This document shows, one piece after another, positions 12,007 through 23,731 of a stretch of DNA of 64,000 bases. The position numbers and the translations under genes were made by a program. Position 1 is the first letter of the stretch; every line of letters starts with the position of its first letter. The notes below the pieces were generated by a model that had not been told where the DNA came from, searched no databases, and saw only the letters and a list, made by a program, of their open reading frames with translations. This stretch comes from Calamus simplicifolius (Eukaryota > Streptophyta > Magnoliopsida > Arecales > Arecaceae), in NCBI GenBank assembly GCA_900491605.1, contig UESW01005033.1, positions 23,465 to 87,464 on the forward strand, written 5' to 3'.

Positions 12007-12011
12007 TTCCC
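12007..12011. repeat. Copia-2 target-site duplication, right copy (TTCCC)
   Basis: This matches 5514-5518. Removing Copia-2 plus one TTCCC rejoins the Copia-1 integrase frame across the catalytic region. Confidence 0.9.
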
Positions 12012-12676
12012 CACCTCTATCAGTCCTCAATGCTTTCAATGGAGACCCAGATTGCTTCCCAACAAGAGTTTTAAACCGAACAAAAATTCAAATGCTTCTG
12101 ATTTTTGTTTTAGAAAATACACCCATGTCATCCTTGTTGCACCATCTACAAAAATCAGAAAATATATGTTTTTTATTGAGTGTTGGTACACTCATTGGTC
12201 CATAAATATCAGAATGGACCAACTGCAATGGATATTCAGCTCTCCAGGCTTTTCTTTTTCCAAATGGAACTCTTTCTTGCTTCCCAAAAATGCATTCTTC
12301 ACAAGGCTTCTCATCTGATTCCAAAATTTTAGGTAGGCCCAAAACCCTTTTGTTTTCAAAGTATTGTAGGCTTTTGATGTTTAGGTGACCAAATCTCATG
12401 TGCCATAGTGGAGTTTCATTTATGGATTTAGCTTTCAATATCTTGTTTCCAAAATCTGACAGGCATATAGGGTACATGTTATTTCTAGTTCAATTATAGG
12501 TGGTTATCAAATTTCTGGTTTGCTTTTTGCAGATCATACATTTGTTATCATCAAACACAACAAAAAAACCTTGGTTTACCAACTAACGAAGTCTAATTAG
12601 ATTTTATGCCAAGCCAGGAACATACATAACATCCTTTAACAACTTAGTTTTAGATTTAAACTTCACTGAAACTACT
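12007..12676 (-). pseudogene. Copia-1 pol, proximal part (pre-integrase and integrase N-term)
   Basis: On the minus strand the main open stretch (12477-12088) holds the GAG-pre-integrase motif LWHMRFGHLNIKSLQYF. The HHCC-type zinc region follows (CEECIFGKQERVPFGK), then the start of the integrase core (HSDIYGPMSV) and LRTDRGG next to the Copia-2 insertion point. Upstream, 12676-12480 has a decayed region before the pre-integrase domain. Gag and the protease active site are not visible. Similarity ends near 12676 where GC-rich DNA begins. This is the 5' half of the interrupted Copia-1 copy. Confidence 0.85.
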
Positions 12677-13261
12677 CACAGCACGGCCCAAAAGGCCTGA
12701 ACCGGCCAGCCCAGCCGGCCCGGTTCAGCCTTAAACCACCCGATCCCCTGTTTCACCGAACAGGGGACGGGAACGTGGCCGGCGGCCGGGGCCGCCGCCG
12801 GCCAAATTGAGGGCGGCCCGGCCGCTGGTGGCCGGGCCAGAGCTGGCCGCCGCCGCGGCCGGCCGCCAAACCTTCTCTCCCTCCCTCAATTTCTCTCATT
12901 CTCCCAAACTCCTCCGCGCGGCACGGAACTGTGCCGGCAGCACGGCTGGCCACCATGGCCGGCCGGACCTCCACCGGACGCACGCCCGGCGCCGGTGGAG
13001 GTGACAGGCCAAAGCTCGGGCCCGGCGAGGCGGCGAGCACGCCGCCGGGCCCGAACCAACCGGCGGAAGCCGAACTGACTTCTGCCACCGCTCGAGAGGA
13101 GGGCCAATTGGCCCTCTCTCTCTACTCTCTCTCCACCACCACCCTACCGGACGCCTCCTCCGGCACCGGCGGAGTCATCGGCCGGATCTCAGGCCCAGCG
13201 AGGCGGCGAGCACGCCGCCAGGCCTGAACCAAAGGAGACGACCGGGTTTCCATCACAGTGC
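12677..13261. other. GC-rich segment, unassigned
   Basis: This very GC-rich DNA contains a partly repeated module: ggcgaggcggcgagcacgcc occurs near 13024 and a close copy near 13198, each followed by a ggcctgaacc-like or cccgaacc-like end. Open frames on both strands are Ala/Gly/Pro/Arg-rich and overlap each other, as expected from composition alone. It may belong to the LTR or leader of the element whose terminus is at 13620. Confidence 0.5.
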
Positions 13262-13395
13262 CTCCCGAGCTCTCTCTCTCGCTGACTCTCTCTCTCTCCC
13301 GCTGTCTCTCTCTCTCTCACGCTCGCTCTTTCTCTCTCTCTGTCTCCCTGTCTCTTTCTCTCTCTTATGCTCTCTCTCTCTCTCTAGAAGCCAGG
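13262..13395. repeat. CT-rich microsatellite
   Basis: An imperfect (CT)n tract is interrupted by gctga, cgctg, tgtctccctg and similar. On the minus strand it is (GA)n, as often seen in plant 5' untranslated regions. Confidence 0.9.
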
Positions 13396-13620
13396 GAATT
13401 TACCTGATGGATGAAGTACCAGGATGATGGAGGGAGTCCCCCTCCATCATATAAATAATCCCCCAGTGCAACGCTTTGGTCAGGTAAAGAGATCGGGCAT
13501 TCAATCGTCAAGCCATGTCAAAAGTCTAAACGTCAAGAAGGTTTTCCCCGGGATGCCAGGTGTCCCCAGAAGTAATTACTAAGAGTTACGTTCCCCCATG
13601 ATAATTTATGGGGGGTTACA
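13396..13620 (-). mobile_element. LTR-like terminus
   Basis: On the minus strand the segment starts TGTAACCCCCCATAAAT at 13620, where similarity to the downstream ORF of Copia-3 stops. It contains a TATA-like TTATTTATATG near 13450, followed by the GA tract. This looks like the first part of an LTR or a solo LTR inserted at the 3' end of Copia-3. The other end and any target duplication could not be identified, so the call is tentative. Confidence 0.4.
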
Positions 13621-14337
13621 CATAGTCAGAATCATGCCATAAGGTAAGGAGAACCTTCTTTTCCCTTCGGCCTCGGCCATATAGAATATCATCATAGCAG
13701 CTAAATTAATAGGTTGACCGGTCAATATACTGTCCATCACAACAATGTCCGCTCAGAGACATACTCAAAACGACCGATTTTGGGGAACAAAATCATGCTG
13801 CAAATGTTATGAAGTAATCTTAATTCCAAGGGCAATTGGTTAGCCCTAATCTCTTCAAATTCTGTAACCTCTCTCCCTAACATCCTCGACAGAGCTGCTG
13901 ATCTCTCACTGTGCATATCGACTGCTAATCCGGTAATGGGGATGCTTAGGAGGTTTCCTAATTTTTGAAAAGTAAGATGAATCGTTTATCCTCTAACAGA
14001 GCTCACTAAACCACCATCACCTCTCGATAAATTGAAGTAAAATTCTTTTACTAGTGCTGGGTATGTAGGAACATCAAGAGAACAAACTTTATCCCAGCCT
14101 AATTCTTTGAGTTGTCTTCCAATCGAGAAACCTTCGGAATCAAAGAGCTCAAAGTCAACTTTTCTACCCATTTATTACCCTCCCTGCTAGGGTATCTACC
14201 TGAGGGGAAGAAGAGTTGGGATTGTCCGAAGCGGTGGAGGAATCCTCGCTTGGAGACGGCTCACGGACGGGTCGCCTCACGGAGCTTTTTCGGTCACCAC
14301 AGGCGCTCCAATCACGAACCTCTCTCTTAGGTGCCAT
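13621..14337 (-). pseudogene. Extra post-pol ORF of Copia-3 (putative plant transposon protein-like)
   Basis: An ATG at 14337 opens a frame starting MAPKREVRDW with a Ser/Pro/Arg-rich N-terminus. It stops at 14164. Similarity continues in another frame (14171-13986) with RKVDFELFDSEGF, LKELGWDKVCSL and ALVKEFYFNLS, ending SVRG. After stops it continues with ELRLLHNICSMILFPK and QPINLAAMMIFYMAEAEGK, down to 13621. This resembles the plant-specific family annotated as 'putative plant transposon protein', often found in or near LTR elements. Its biochemical role is not known. Here it lies downstream of pol on the same strand, the position of the env-like ORF in SIRE elements. At least three frame breaks make it a pseudogene. 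I see no signal peptide or membrane span, so an envelope role is not supported. Confidence 0.65.
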
Positions 14338-14435
14338 TGGATCCTTAGGAAAGCTTGGGTAGAGAGGAATTAGAGATGGGGAGGCTTTGAGAGAGTTTTG
14401 GAAGAGTTTGGTAGAGGATTTGAGAAGATACGAAA

Positions 14436-14640
14436 TGACGAGGTGTCGACTCTGCCCTAATAAATTGGGACGCCCAGGTGTCGACTCCCGCAAAGTCGGG
14501 TGTCGACTCCAAATCGCTAACACAGTCAGCGCTCGAACTGGAGTCGGCTCCACTTATACGGGTGTCGGCTCCAAGGTCAGGGACCGAGAGCGACACAGAC
14601 AAGGTGTCGACTCCTCATTCTGAGGTGTCGACTCCACTGA
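14436..14640. repeat. Cluster of GGTGTCGACTCC / GGAGTCGGCTCC motifs (internal)
   Basis: Seven near-identical 12-13-mers are spaced irregularly between pol and the extra ORF. The same motif family is found in the LTR of this element (20600-20945) and in the related LTR at 27030-27295. Many contain the palindrome GTCGAC. Confidence 0.85.
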
Positions 14641-14877
14641 CAGTTTCAGAGAAAAATAATTGAGATTCAAACATCTGAAACTTGTCAAAATAAATTCGAT
14701 AAAATTTGATAAAATTTTGGAGTATGAAGAATCAAGTTACTCAGATGACTAGATAATTTGTCCTTAAAATTATGAAAGGAATATCAAGAAATTAATAGAA
14801 ATCTAGATAGTCATTCCTTAGTGTTTCAAAATCAATCCAAAGGGTCACATATCCCTAATTCACCTCTAAGATAACAA

Positions 14878-17800
14878 AATCTCTCTTCACTCAAGGTTTT
14901 GTAAATATATCAGCTAATTGTTCTTCAGTATTAACATATTCAAGACAAATTTCATTATTAGCTACATGTTCTCTTATAAAGTGATATCTAATTTCAATGT
15001 GTTTTGTTCTTGAATGTTGAATTGGATTTTTAGTCAAATTTATTGCACTTGTGTTATCACATCTAATTGGAGTTTTATCAAGTGTTATGCCATAATCTTC
15101 AAGTTGTCTCTTAATCCAAAGGATTTGAGCACAGCAACTTCCAGCTGCAACATATTCTGCTTCAGCAGTAGATAATGCAACCGAATTTTGCTTTTTGCTA
15201 AACCAAGAGATTAAGTTACTTCCTAAGAATTGACATGCTCCACTTGTGCTTTTTCTATCTAATTTACATCCAGCATAGTCAGAGTCAGAATATGCAATCA
15301 AGTTTAATGTTGAGTCTCTAGAATACCATAAACCTACATTTTTAGTTCCACTTAAATATCTTAAAATTCTTTTTACAGCAATTAAGTGAGATTCTTTAGG
15401 TTCAGATTGAAATCTAGCGCATAGACATACAGCAAACATGATATCTGGTCTACTAGCTGTTAAGTAAAGAAGAGATCCGATCATACCTCTGTAATATTTT
15501 TGATCTACTTTCTTACCATCTTCATCTTTGTCCAATTTGCATGAAGGACTCATAGGAGTTCCAAGTGGTTTGATTGACTCCATTCCAAACTTCTTGAGAA
15601 GTTCTTTTGTGTATTTGGCTTGATTGATGAAGATTCCTTCTTTGCTTTGCTTGATTTGAAGTCCTAGGAAGAAGTTGAGTTCTCCCATCATGCTCATTTC
15701 AAACTCACCTGCATTAACTTAGCAAATTCTTGACATAACAAATTGTTAGTAGCACCGAATACAATATCATCAACATATATTTGTACTACTAATAAATCCT
15801 TGTCTTTTCTTTTCAAAAATAGTGTTTTATCAACATTTCCTCTTATAAAATCATTTTCAATCAGAAATTTACTTAATCTTTCATACCAAGCTCTAGGTGC
15901 TTGTTTTAAACCATATAGTGCTTTGTGCAATTTAAAAACATGATTTGAAAATTCATGATCTTCAAAACCAGGTGGTTGTTCAACAAAAACTTCTTCATTT
16001 ATAAATCCATTTAAAAATGCACTTTTAACATCCATTTGAAATAAATTGATATGCATATGACATGCAAATGCAAGTAATAATCTAATTGCTTCTAGTCTAG
16101 CTACAGGTGCAAAAGTTTCATCAAAATCAATTCCTTCTTCTTGATTATATCCTTTTGCAACTAATCTAGCTTTGTTTCTAATTACTATGCCATTTTCATC
16201 TAATTTATTTCTAAATACCCATTTTGATCCTATAACAGAATGATCTTTAGGTCTATCTACAAGAGTCCAAACATTATTTCTAGTAAATTGATTTAATTCT
16301 TCTTGCATAGCTAACATCCAATTATTATCTTTTTCTGCTTCTTCAATAGTTTTAGGTTCAATTTGAGATACAAATGCAAGATGATTATTGATGTTTCTCA
16401 TTGATGATCTAGTTCTTACTCCTTGAGATGGATCACCTATAATTAATTCTTTTGGATGACCATAGGCATATCTCCAATCTCTAGGAAGATCTATATCATT
16501 ATGATTTGCATCAACAACATCAACACTAGGAGAATCATTATCTTTAGCTTCTTGTTCATGATCTGAAGATACATCTATATTTAATTTTTCAATGTCTCTT
16601 TCTAGAATGTTTGTATCTTCCTCATCATCAATCTTTTGGAACTTGATGCTAAAGATTCATCAAAGATTACATGAATAGATTCTTCTACAATTAAGTTTCT
16701 CTTGTTAAATACTCTATAGGCTTTACTAGATGTTGAATATCCTAAGAAAATGCCTTCATCAGATTTTGCATCAAATTTTCCTAGATTATCTTTACCATTA
16801 TTATGAATGAAACATTTACAACCAAATGCATGAAAGTAACTTATGTTTGGTTTTCTATTATTCCATAGTTCATAAGGAGTTTTCTTAATGATTGGCCTAA
16901 TTAAAGCTCTATTAAGAATGTAACATGCCGTGTTTATAGCTTCTGCCCAAAAGTATTTTGGTAAGTTGCTTTCACATAGCATGGTACGGGCCATGTCTTC
17001 TAAGGTTCTATTTTTTCTTTCAACTACTCCATTTTGTTGTGGTGTTCTAGGTGCTGAAAAATTATGATGAATGCCATTTTCTATGCAAAAGTTTTTAAAT
17101 AAATGATTTTCAAATTCAGTGCCATGATCACTTCTTAGAGACACTATGGTGTTGTTTTTCTCATTTGTGACCTTCTTGAAGAATTTCAAAAATAATGGAA
17201 AGGTCTCATCCTTATGAGCTAAAAACAATACCCAAGTGTATCTAGAGTAATCATCTACAATCACAAGACCATATTTCTTTCCTCCTAGACTTGTGGTTCT
17301 AGTAGGTCCAAAAAGATCCATGTGAAGTAGTTCAAGTGGCCTAGAAGTGGAAACAATATTTTTAGTTTTGAAAGAATTTCTAGTTTGTTTTCCAAATTGA
17401 CATGCATCACAAATTTTGTTATTTTCAAAATCTAGTTGTGGAAGTCCTTTTACTAAATCCATTCTTAATTAATTTTGAAATTAGGTGTGTGCTTGCATGA
17501 CCTAATCTACGATGCCATAACCAACCAATCTCATTCATATTAGCATTATTAGCAACTAAGCAATGATTACTAGTAGACAAATTGTCTAAATCAATCAAGT
17601 ATACATTGCCATTTCTATTTCCAATAAAAACAATGCTATTATCAATGGGATTAGAAACTGTGCAGATAGATGCTTCAAATGATACTTTAAAACCTTTATC
17701 ACATAATTGACTAATACTAATTAAGATTATGTTTTAAACCATTAACATATAAGACATTTTCAATATATGTGGAGGGAGTTATTTGAATATTACCAAACCC

Positions 17801-17959
17801 CATGATTTGGCCTTTGCCATTGTCACCAAACGTAACAACTCCTCCTCTTTTGCTTTCAAGGGTGATGAATTGATCCTTGTCACCCGTCATGTGTCTTGAG
17901 CAGCCACTATCGAGATACCACTTTCGCTTTGATCTTTTGGCCGCAAGACACTCCTGCAA
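14878..17959 (-). pseudogene. Copia-3 pol (protease, integrase, RT, RNase H)
   Basis: Protease lies at 17959-17717 with YLDSGCSRHMTGD. Integrase spans 17462-16602: zinc part CDACQFGKQTRNSF, core start HMDLFGPTRTTSL, later RSDHGTEFEN and TPQQNGVVERKNRTLEDMAR, then FLGYSTSSKAY. Reverse transcriptase (16401-15694) shows [48 protein letters not shown] and the catalytic [11 protein letters not shown]. The connection and RNase H (15697-14891) show MIGSLLYLTASRPDIMFAV, YSDSDYAGCKLDRKSTSG, LSTAEAEYVAAG and EEQLADIFTKP. All catalytic motifs are preserved. The frame is broken between protease and integrase, near 16500 and at the RT/RNase H overlap around 15695, so it is probably inactive but the least decayed Copia copy here. 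Confidence 0.92.
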
Positions 17960-18559
17960 AAATAATTAAGTCTTATATTTAGGTACCCAAGCCTTCTTGG
18001 GTCCTTCATGGTTAGTAGCATAAAAATTGTTCCTTTGGAAACCCAAATTTTCTTTCCTTTACTATTAATTTTTTGTTACTGTTTCTTGCATTACATTCAT
18101 AGGATTTATGGCCTTTCTTGTTACAATAATGACATGTAACATTATCTCTATTTTGTTCTTTTCTAAAAAAGTTTTTGACAAATTTTTGTTTTATGTTAGG
18201 TCTATATCCTAATCCAGCCTTATCAATATAGCTCTTTGATTACTTAACAATAAATTAAGTTTTTCAGAACTATAAGTAAATTTATCAACAATATTTTATA
18301 TTTATCAACTTCCTTCTTTAATTTATCATTTTCATTGGAAATTGATTCTTTTTCTTTTGTCAAATTTTCTTTTTCAGATTTCAGCATCTTAGTCTCATTA
18401 GTAAGATTTCTTTTTCTTTAATTAAATTGAATTATCATTTTTCAAAGATTTATTTCTTTTTCAAAATTTAAAATCATCTACTAGTTCATTAAAAGCTTCA
18501 AATAATTCATCAAATGCAAATCATCACAAGGGTTTTCAGAACTTACCTCATTGTCTCGT

Positions 18560-19597
18560 TTGCCATAAAGCAAATGTTGCAACCTCTTTTTGTTCTTCCT
18601 CCGAAGAGGATTCATCGCTGTCGCTCCAAGTTGCAACATAGGCTTTCTTCTTCTTCTTGAAAGTCTTCTTTCAGTTGAGGACAATCATATCTAAGTGCCC
18701 CGGTTTTTTTACACTCATAGCAAATCAAGGGGTCTTTCTCTTTGTCCTTGTCCTTTTCTTTTTCTTTTTCTCCTTCCATCTTAATTCCAATTTCTTCTTG
18801 TGGAAGGGTCTCTTTCTTCTCATGAATTTTTTGAACTTTCTTGCTAGAAGAGCTGTCTCATCATCATCATCATTATCACTGCAGCTCTCCTCACTTTCTG
18901 CAGCCTTAAGAGCTATAGTCTTTTTCTTTTAACATCTTCCTCTATGTGCTGCTTCATGGTTAATCATGGGTCATTAGGATCCAAGTAGCTCCTCCAAGGG
19001 TAAAGTGTTGAGGTCCTTGGCTTCTTGGATTGCTGTCACCTTTGCTTCCCAAGTCCTTGGAAGTGACCTAAGAATTTTGCGAACAAGTTCAGAGTTAGTA
19101 TAGGTTTTGCCTAGACTTTTCAAACCATTTACAATATCAGTGAATCTAGTATACATGCATGCTATAGTTTCAGTTTGTTCCATGCTAAATAATTCATATT
19201 TATGAACAAGAATATTTATTTAGATTCTTTAACTTGGTTAGTACCCTCATGGGTAACCTCTAATCTATCCCAATCTCTTTTGCGGAATTACATGTAGATT
19301 CGATTAAATTCATTAGCATCTAAGGAGCAATATAAGACATTCATGGCCTTAGCATTGAGCTGTGCCATTTTCCTATCATTATCATTCCAATCCCTTTCGG
19401 GCTTAGGAACAATAGTGCCATCAACAATGTGTGTGGGTGTACTAGGTCCATTAATTATAACACCCACAATTCATAATCAGAAGCTTGAATGAATATCCTC
19501 ATTCTTGCTTTCCAATATGAATAGTTGGAACCATTAAACAAGGGAGGTCTATTTGTAGAATGACCTTCGGCAAATGAAGATCCAACTTGAGCTGCCA
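18560..19597 (-). pseudogene. Copia-3 gag
   Basis: The start is the ATG at 19597, 50 bases from the primer site. It gives MAAQVGSSFAEGHSTNRPPL and the conserved NGSNYSYWKARM, typical of SIRE-type gag. The UBN2 capsid region continues at 19183-18974 (MYTRFTDIVNGLKSLGK, ILRSLPRTWEAKVTAIQEAK). A zinc-knuckle remnant near 18690-18720 reads CYECKKTGALRYDC, where the usual His of the CCHC box is replaced by Ala. Stops and frameshifts separate the pieces. Gag would normally form the cytoplasmic particle. This copy cannot make a full-length protein. Confidence 0.8.
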
Positions 19598-19646
19598 TTT
19601 GGATCTTTAGCTCTTGATCGTGTGATCAAATAAACAATGAGCACTT

Positions 19647-19658
19647 GCTCTGATACCA
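19647..19658 (-). other. Copia-3 primer-binding site
   Basis: TGGTATCAGAGC on the minus strand is two bases from the 5' LTR. It is a perfect match to the usual initiator-Met tRNA primer site of plant Copia elements. Confidence 0.95.
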
Positions 19659-19660
19659 AT

Positions 19661-21118
19661 TGTTGGCCCAGATGGCAACCCAAGAGGGGGGGGTGAATTG
19701 GGTTCTTTAAAAAATTTAACCCTTTAAAAAAAACTATTGGCTTAGATAGATGAAATTAAATGCAATGTAATATAAGCACAAACAAGGAGATAGAGATAGA
19801 GATAATGGAAGCACGGCAAACACAAAGATTTTATAGTGGTTCGGTGTATCCAACACCTACGTCCACTCCCAAGATCACTTGGGTCCACACTATAATCCTC
19901 TTGATTACAGTCGAGTTGTTTTACAAGATCACAACTCAAACTTGTTGTTTCCCGGGATCACAACGAACCCAGCCGGTTTTCCGGGCTCACCAGCACAAAA
20001 CCCTAAACTCAAGCTAATCTAGCTTGACCCGAGGTATACAACCTCCACTAGTTCAATCCCCTTGATTGAACTAGCACAAACAAGAAAGAATGTTTTTTCA
20101 ATAATACAAAGCTCCTCAAATGAGCAAATATTCAAAAATAAATAATAGGTTTAGAAAAGCCTGTTTGAAGTAGATTGGCTTTGAGCTTTTCTTCTTTTCC
20201 TCTTCTCTTTGGAGATGTTGAATCAGGCCTCAGCTTTGATTCTTGCAAATGTTGCAGATGAGAAGTTGGAAAATCTTCAAAAAGAGCTTTTCTTCTTTTT
20301 GAGAATCCTCCGATTTTTCAATTTGAATGCCTTGGATTCTTCTTTGAGCTTTGTGGAGTGGAAGGATTTGAATTTGAAACTTTTCTCTTGGATTTAGGCT
20401 CAAGACTTCTCGGATTTTTGATTTGAATATTCTCTCTATTTTTCGTTATTTTTCAAACGGCTTTCTCCCCTTTTTATAGATTTCCTTTAATTCATTTTTG
20501 GGAAGAAACTAGCCGTTGGAGTGTACCTGGAAACAAAATATATCCGTTAGAAGTTAGGTAAAAAGAAAATATTACCGTTAGAGCTGATCTGGCATTTTAA
20601 AATTTCGTCCCAGACAGGTTGGAGTCGGCTCCAACTTTTCAGGTGTCGGCTCCAAGTCGTTTTCCAAAATAGAAAGTTCTGAGTTCGTCGAGGAGTCGGC
20701 TCCGAAAAAGTTAGGTGTCGGCTCGCCATCTCAGGTGTCGGCTCCAAAAGACTGCGGCTCCAAGATGCTAAAAAAATCAACGTTCTGTCCCCGCATCGGA
20801 GTCGGCTCCAGACACTGTAAGTGTCGACTCCGAAACTCTGGGTGTCGGCTCCGAAACTCTAGGTGTCGGCTCCAGGTCCGTATCAAAAATCAGAAGAAAT
20901 TTGAATTGGCCATGGGGTCGGCTCCAGCTTTCTAGGTGTCGACTCCAGGTTCTGAAACTTTGAAACTTATGATTTGCAATTGATTCAAAACACGTTTCTT
21001 AATTCCTTTAAATTGATCAAATATTTTTAAGTCCTGAAACACTTATCAAATCTATTAGTAATCAAATAAATATACTCAATTCCTTTATTAATCATCAAAA
21101 TCAATAATTGGGTCAACA
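19661..21118 (-). repeat. Copia-3 5' LTR (1,458 bp)
   Basis: On the minus strand it begins TGTTGACCCAATTATTG at 21118 and ends CATCTGGGCCAACA at 19661. A TATA box (TATAAAAA, minus, 20471-20478) lies downstream of a cluster of about eleven GGTGTCGGCTCC-type motifs (20600-20945) that would sit in U3. The first part is closely similar to the LTR piece at 26860-27331. Confidence 0.92.
20600..20945. repeat. U3 cluster of AGGTGTCGGCTCC motifs
   Basis: About eleven copies occur of the 12-13-mer AGGTGTCGGCTCC, with variants GGTGTCGACTCC and GGAGTCGGCTCC, spaced roughly 20-40 bases apart upstream of the TATA box. Repeated short motifs in U3 of plant Copia elements can act as enhancer elements. That role is inferred here. 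Confidence 0.85.
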
Positions 21119-23731
21119 CTTAGAGTATAATGGAGAAAGGGAAAATATATAAACTTGTGTCATGGTTTATTGCTTAGGAGGATAATGTCTATGGGTTTAA
21201 TGTTGGCCATGCATAGAATGCATAAGGATAAGACGACTGATGAATGTTGGCCATGCATAGAATGCATAAAGATAAGACGACTGATGTGGTGAAGATAGAA
21301 AATAAGAAATTAGGTATACATGTCTTGAGGGAAGAATAGGAGTTGGTATTGCAAAGTAATGCAGATGATAACACAAAGCTGGTGAAACATCAACCATAAA
21401 ATAGTGTTGTATTTGAATAAAAAGATTAAAAGCTACTTGGCGAAACCTGTATGAAAGCTGTGAGATATGATCTGCCAAATCTTACTGTTGGCTTAGTTAA
21501 GCCCTTTATATGTCTTGAATAGCATTAGAGAGATTCTTAAATTGGTCAAATTTAGGATAAGGTTTGCTAATTGTGGTTTCCATAAAGCCAGTTACTACTT
21601 GTTTTAAGTTAGAGTAATAAATCCTTTCTCACTGTTCCCCTTTTGAGGGTTATCTATCTACCAACGCAAGATTTATCAGTTCTCTTGCCCAAAATTTTAT
21701 TTAGTTATCTTAGGTCTTGCCATCCTCTTTTGACCTTTGGCAGTTACAAAATCCCCCTCATTATGAAGGCCTCAACTAATCTTCAGCATACATCCCGCCA
21801 GATCACAAATGCAGGATTTCATCTATAACCAGCACAACAATTTGTCTCCTCTAATGCATTCAACCTTAAACTCACCCTCTTGGCTATAACCAAACTATAG
21901 CCTTAGTATTTTCATTATTGTGATGCCCACTTCTGAGTGTCTGCCTTTCCTATTGCTAAAATCAATGAGCCATGTACAAGTCACACTATCATCTTATAAA
22001 GTTGTTATTCAATGCTAAGCAATATGCACCTTTTCACCACATTCATCCAGCTCATTTCTATTCAACACAATCTGTATCCCAAAATTGCTTGTATGATTAA
22101 GCTAAGAGAGACGAGGTCTGAATCATCATGTTCCTCTTAATTCTTTATTAAATTGCATATGGTGCACATGTTATGATTCTGTTAATGTTGGGATGCTTCC
22201 TTCCAATGGCATTTCTTCCTAAATATTAGTCACATGTGCATCATGAAATTTCCTTTTTTTCAACAATTATTAATCTATATCAAATGTAAAGAGACCAGGA
22301 ATAAAGATCAACATTAGTATAACGCCCAAATCATAGAATCTCACTTGTATCACTGCAACAATTTTGACTCTTTAGTCTTTAAATATATCTTGATATGGTA
22401 TAGTCCTTTCATTCACCCTGCACCTGATGTTCAGTGAACTATTTCTTATGGTGCCACCAAATGCTCTAAAGTCTATGAGAACCACGTTATTTTCTCTCTT
22501 TCTTTCATGTACGAAGTTCCTTAAGAAGAAGACAACTTCCAAAGTTTAAAAACTCACTATAAATGCAGATTAGTCCTTAGAATTGCTTGTCTCCTTTAGA
22601 ATCCCCAGTTTCTTCATTCTTCTGTATCTTTTTCAAAGTTTTATCATTACTTTTGCTTCCTGTCAATAGTATGGTTGTTCCTATTTTGATTATTCAAATC
22701 AGATATTAGTATGCATTGATGCTTTCTAATGTAGATCCTCAGAAATTTAAATTAATAATCTGTACCATATAGGCATATCTCATCATGTAATGCAAAATAT
22801 GTCAAGTTCTGTTATGCACGGTGTAGAACTTTTGCAACCTTTGGGCAGTATAATAGGCTTGGTACTACTCAATGCTCTGCTTCACATTGTGATGTGTCAA
22901 CTAACATACTTTGAGGCTCCATGATATATACCAAGGTTTGCTATATTGATTTGTATTGATCTGTACCCTACCATACCGATAAGATATTGAGCTTCAATTT
23001 GATATGAACCAAACTAGTCTGAACCGAACCATCTTGTTTGGCATTAACCTGAACTACTAGTATGGTGTGGTTAAGAGCAGTGATTTAAGTCCTGGCAAAA
23101 AGAGGGCCATCTTGACTGTTCCATCCCAGAAAGATTTCAGAACTAATCTCAATCAACCCATCTCATCTCATCTCGATCATAACACATTATAGTGTTAATT
23201 TTAAATAGATCCAATTTATCATAAAAATATAACTTTAAAGTTTAAATATGTTTAAAAAATTAAATAAAATACTAAAACTTTGTATCTTTTTTTTAAAAAA
23301 AATAAGCATCCTAAGCAAGTATCAGGTTAAGGATCAAGATGAGACGGGATGCGAGGCATCACGTTTCATGAAAAAACTAAGATACCTCTATCGCATGAGA
23401 TTATAAATCTTCGTTAAGAGTAAAAAAGAATGATACCTTGTCTCGGTACGGGATACATGTATGATACCAACCTGCACCATGTCAAACTAATAATGTACCG
23501 ATATCGATCTTGATGCCAAATTTGCAGACCTTGATACATTTCACTTCATTTAATGGAGTAAATTTAAAACAAACATGCTTACATTTTTTTTGAGTTTAAG
23601 ACATTTGCAATTCCGAAATTTTATATTTACACAATGTTGGATTGATCTTAGACCTGGGCTTTTGGTTTAGAGCTATGAGCTTAAGGCCATGACATGCTTT
23701 CCACTTTAAAGTCTAATTTCATCTTTTACAC
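21119..23731. other. Intergenic AT-rich DNA, no gene seen
   Basis: No domain-bearing frame is visible. A 44-bp tandem duplication (tgttggccatgcatagaatg) occupies 21201-21288. Around 22960-23500 there are runs of taccgat/ggtacgg-like words that suggest a decayed repeat, but no boundaries could be set. Confidence 0.55.
21201..21288. repeat. 44-bp tandem duplication
   Basis: tgttggccatgcatagaatg... occurs at 21201 and again at 21245, with a g/a difference. Confidence 0.85.

Larger units (their letters stand above)
13621..21118 (-). mobile_element. Copia-3, SIRE-like LTR retrotransposon lacking its 3' LTR
   Basis: Minus-strand order is a 1,458-bp 5' LTR (21118-19661), primer site, gag, protease, integrase, RT and RNase H, then a spacer with repeated GGTGTCGACTCC motifs and an additional ORF. 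The RT motif IVFGATN, the long LTR and the extra post-pol ORF fit the SIRE/Maximus lineage. The element is cut off at 13620 by an LTR-like sequence, so the 3' LTR and right target duplication are absent. The coding regions have several breaks. Confidence 0.85.

Noticed and set aside
12753..13227. Overlapping Ala/Gly/Pro-rich frames as a host gene
   Set aside because: Frames on both strands overlap, with composition-driven sequence, no domain, and an internal partial duplication.
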